DNA of 6,242 nucleotides from a bacterium (GTDB lineage Bacteria > Chloroflexota > Chloroflexia > Thermomicrobiales > UBA6265), in the NCBI GenBank assembly GCA_029977305.1, contig JAPOLF010000061.1, positions 1 through 6,242 on the forward strand, in the 5' to 3' direction. The position numbers and the translations under genes were made by a program. Positions 5,431 through 6,242 of this stretch are shown here, piece by piece. The stretch's first letter is position 1, and every line of letters starts with the position of its first letter. The notes beneath the pieces were generated by a model that saw only the letters and a program-made list of their open reading frames with translations, made no database searches and was not told where the DNA came from.

Positions 5431-5434
5431 TCAT
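5429..5434 (+). promoter_or_regulatory. Possible divergent -10 box for the amidohydrolase gene
   Basis: TATCAT on the plus strand matches TATAAT at five of six positions and overlaps the minus-strand -10 at 5425-5430. The resulting leader would be about 70 bases. No good -35 lies 16-18 bases upstream, so the call rests on the hexamer and its place in the 93-base divergent gap. Confidence 0.27.
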
Positions 5435-5511
5435 CACGAAACCTGCGACCATCGGGGCGCCGAGCGGGCACAGGAATCACCGTGTGGTGGCGCAGGAGAT
5501 GGGAGCGACTG

Positions 5512-6242
5512 ATGGAGTCAACAACGCGGATCTCCGGTGGAACGATCGTGACCGCGGAGGTGATGGCGCGCGCTGATCTCCTGATCCGGGATGGCAAGAT
5601 CGTTGGGTGGATCGAGCCAGCAGCGGAGACGCCCGGGGTTGAGGTGATCGATGCCACCGGTCTGTGGGTGATGCCCGGGGCGATCGACGTCCACACGCAT
5701 TTTGAGGAGCCCGACCCGCGCATGCTCGAGGGGTTCGAGACCGGCAGTCACGCGGCTGCGGCAGGGGGGATCACCACGGTGATCGAGATGCCGCAGGCGC
5801 ACCCAACCAGCACCACCGCTGCCCATGTGCAGGAGAAGGCGGCGATCGCCGAGGAAAAGTCGATCGTCGACATGGCGCTGTGGGGTGGGGTGATCCTCCA
5901 GAATGATCAGACCGAAGCAGATCTCCTTGCGATGGCCGATGCCGGTGCGGTGGCCTACAAGAGCTTCATGGCCTCATCGAGCCCGTTCTTCCCGGCGGTG
6001 AACAGCGAGCAACTGCGGCGCGCGATGCTCGTCGCGCGGGACACGGGGTTGCCCTACGGCCTCCACGCAGAGGACAACGCACTCCTGCAGGCAGGCATCA
6101 GTCGGCTGAAGGAGGAGGGCCGGAAGGACCCCCTCGCCCATGCCGAGAGTCGTCCTCCCGTGGTGGAGACCGTGGCGGTCGCCAGTGCGGTGGCACTTGC
6201 CGAAGAAACAGGCGCACCTGTGCATATCTGCCATGTGGCATC
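5512..6242 (+). CDS. Cyclic amidohydrolase, allantoinase/dihydroorotase-like, 5' part
   Basis: The frame opens at the ATG at 5512 and runs off the window after 243 full codons; the family is usually about 430-470 residues, so roughly half is visible. It belongs to the metal-dependent amidohydrolase superfamily that opens cyclic amides (allantoin, dihydroorotate, hydantoins). Ligands can be followed in order: H61 and H63 in IDVHTHFEEP, K150 in AVAYKSFMAS (the lysine that is carboxylated to bridge two metals), H185 in LHAED, and H241 in VHICHVA. AAAAGGITTVIEMPQAHP (81-98) is typical of allantoinase-like members and so favours purine breakdown over pyrimidine synthesis. The substrate cannot be fixed from this half. 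The start is supported by GGGAG at 5501-5505, six bases upstream. It is transcribed away from the 504-aa gene; no pathway neighbours are visible. Confidence 0.9.
   Translation, partial: MESTTRISGGTIVTAEVMARADLLIRDGKIVGWIEPAAETPGVEVIDATGLWVMPGAIDVHTHFEEPDPRMLEGFETGSHAAAAGGITTVIEMPQAHPTSTTAAHVQEKAAIAEEKSIVDMALWGGVILQNDQTEADLLAMADAGAVAYKSFMASSSPFFPAVNSEQLRRAMLVARDTGLPYGLHAEDNALLQAGISRLKEEGRKDPLAHAESRPPVVETVAVASAVALAEETGAPVHICHVA

Noticed and set aside
5264..5586. A 13-base exact direct repeat, TGATCTCCTGATC, at 5264-5276 and 5574-5586, the first inside an 8-bp hairpin (5261-5280).
   Set aside because: Both copies are inside coding regions of different genes. A single 13-base match is not surprising in a 6-kb GC-biased window, and no third copy was seen.

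Overview
The window is GC-rich, gene-dense bacterial chromosome. Several traits suggest a Chloroflexota relative of the Thermomicrobia (Sphaerobacter/Thermomicrobium type). These are a secreted Cys-rich protein with an MDGxxFDxLTRxLA leader followed by an Arg-rich, Tat-like signal, an XPB/Ssl2-like helicase-associated C-terminus of the type shared by Actinobacteria and Chloroflexota, and strong Shine-Dalgarno sites mixed with one apparently leaderless gene. This placement is inference from recalled family traits; no database search was possible.

Layout. The left part (1-1832) is on the + strand. It holds the C-terminal end of a helicase-associated-domain protein, then a two-gene unit of a small membrane-anchored protein and a membrane-anchored TlpA/ResA-type thioredoxin with a WCEPC active site. 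The middle (1845-5418) is on the - strand. Read in transcription order it holds a 504-aa multidomain protein resembling a catalytically degenerate family-2 glycosyltransferase, then three small secreted proteins: a 208-aa NTF2-like candidate, a 143-aa protein with an EF-hand/dockerin-like calcium loop, and a 159-aa protein whose mature part has 20 cysteines. Hairpins lie between or beside these genes, so each small secreted protein is probably its own transcription unit. The right end (5512-6242) is a divergent + strand gene for a cyclic amidohydrolase of the allantoinase/dihydroorotase type, cut by the window edge.

Working together. Most products of the middle region act outside the cytoplasm. 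The thioredoxin gene and the 20-Cys protein gene converge with only 12 bp between their stop codons, so a thiol-disulfide enzyme lies beside a likely disulfide-rich client. The Cys-rich protein is the most interesting object here. Its cysteines parse as two inhibitor-cystine-knot-like frameworks flanking a recurrent bacterial 8-Cys module. No CRISPR array, tRNA, rRNA, insertion sequence or attachment site was seen, and there is no gene-free stretch longer than 300 bases.
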